The translations under genes were made by a program, and so were the position numbers. This document shows, piece after piece, positions 63,791-64,000 of a stretch of DNA of 64,000 nucleotides (positions are counted from its first letter, which is position 1; each line of letters starts with the position of its first letter). The stretch comes from Craspedostauros australis. Lineage: Eukaryota > Bacillariophyta > Bacillariophyceae > Mastogloiales > Achnanthaceae. The stretch is taken from assembly GCA_026770025.1 (NCBI GenBank), contig JAMXDE010000012.1, positions 1,240,001 to 1,304,000 on the forward strand, written 5' to 3'. The notes beneath the pieces are model-generated. The model saw nothing but the letters and a program-made list of their open reading frames with translations, did not search any database and was not told the origin of the DNA.

Positions 63791-64000
63791 ATTATGAAAT
63801 TATGACCCTTACAACCACCTCCATTAGTGCACTGAAGCCATTCACAGTTACCAAAACAATTTCTGTGCGGATTGAGGCAAAGCCAGACACGATTCGTCGC
63901 GGAATTGTGAATGGGAGAAATTGCATGTCGGATTGAATCGAGAAGTCGACGACCATGTAGACCGGCAGGGTCCTCAGGTGTGATAGATAGTAGAGATGGA

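Larger units (their letters stand above)
60975..63825. mobile_element. 2.85-kb inverted-repeat DNA transposon, probably non-autonomous
   Basis: The element is 60978-63822 with 3-bp direct repeats ATT (60975-60977 and 63823-63825). Ends are inverted repeats of about 31 bp starting GGAGGTGGTTGTAAGGGTCA and ending with the palindromic ATAATTTCATAA. No transposase is intact. A solo copia LTR (62507-63191) lies inside, so the element without it was about 2.16 kb. GGAG tips and a 3-bp duplication resemble the inner element at 32521-38583. Confidence 0.82.

Overview
The window is nuclear DNA of a stramenopile alga, most likely a diatom; I cannot name the species. The evidence is a plastid protein with a signal peptide ending in an AQAF-type cleavage site, secreted Ser/Pro/Thr-rich proteins with regularly spaced lysines, a gametolysin-type (M11) metalloprotease, short GT-AG introns, closely packed genes on both strands, and a Ty1/copia element with a diatom-like single gag-pol frame.

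Host genes: a TAF10-like histone-fold protein (171-1766, -), an AlgH/YqgE (DUF179) protein (2362-3953, -, 2 exons), VPS26 of retromer (4561-6291, -, 3 exons), a long organellar PPR protein (7164-9803, +), a membrane-anchored CS-domain protein (26325-27230, +), a helicase-associated-repeat protein (27527-28465, +, 5' exon unresolved), the M11 metalloprotease (42976-46844, -, 5 exons), a plastid START/COQ10-like protein (49897-50853, +), a TMEM242-like membrane protein (51296-52135, -, 2 exons), an alpha/beta hydrolase with an Asp nucleophile (52638-53891, +), a silaffin-like secreted protein (55054-55803, +) and a broken Cys-rich secreted protein (57743-60447, -).

Mobile DNA makes up about half of the window. 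(1) 11.0-16.3 kb: a cluster of unrecognised genes ending in a PIF/Harbinger-type DDE transposase. (2) 16509-25658: an intact copia retrotransposon, 687-bp LTRs that look identical, 5-bp target duplication TTGGC. (3) 29317-41446: a 12.1-kb DNA transposon with terminal inverted repeats of about 175 bp. It cuts a C2-plus-membrane host gene in two (28692-29313 and 41450-42366), and both halves are decaying. Its own transposase, of a superfamily I cannot place, is interrupted by (4) 32521-38583: a 6.06-kb Harbinger-type element with a 3-bp CTG target duplication. Removing the inner element restores one continuous reading frame of about 1172 codons. (5) 60978-63822: a third inverted-repeat element with a 3-bp ATT target duplication, itself carrying a solo copia LTR (62507-63191, target duplication ACCTG).

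The layout is therefore ordinary host genes separated by several generations of nested insertions whose order can be read from the sequence. All calls come from reading the sequence only. Family names rest on recognised motifs, and intron borders were chosen by GT-AG, phase and continuity of conserved protein sequence.
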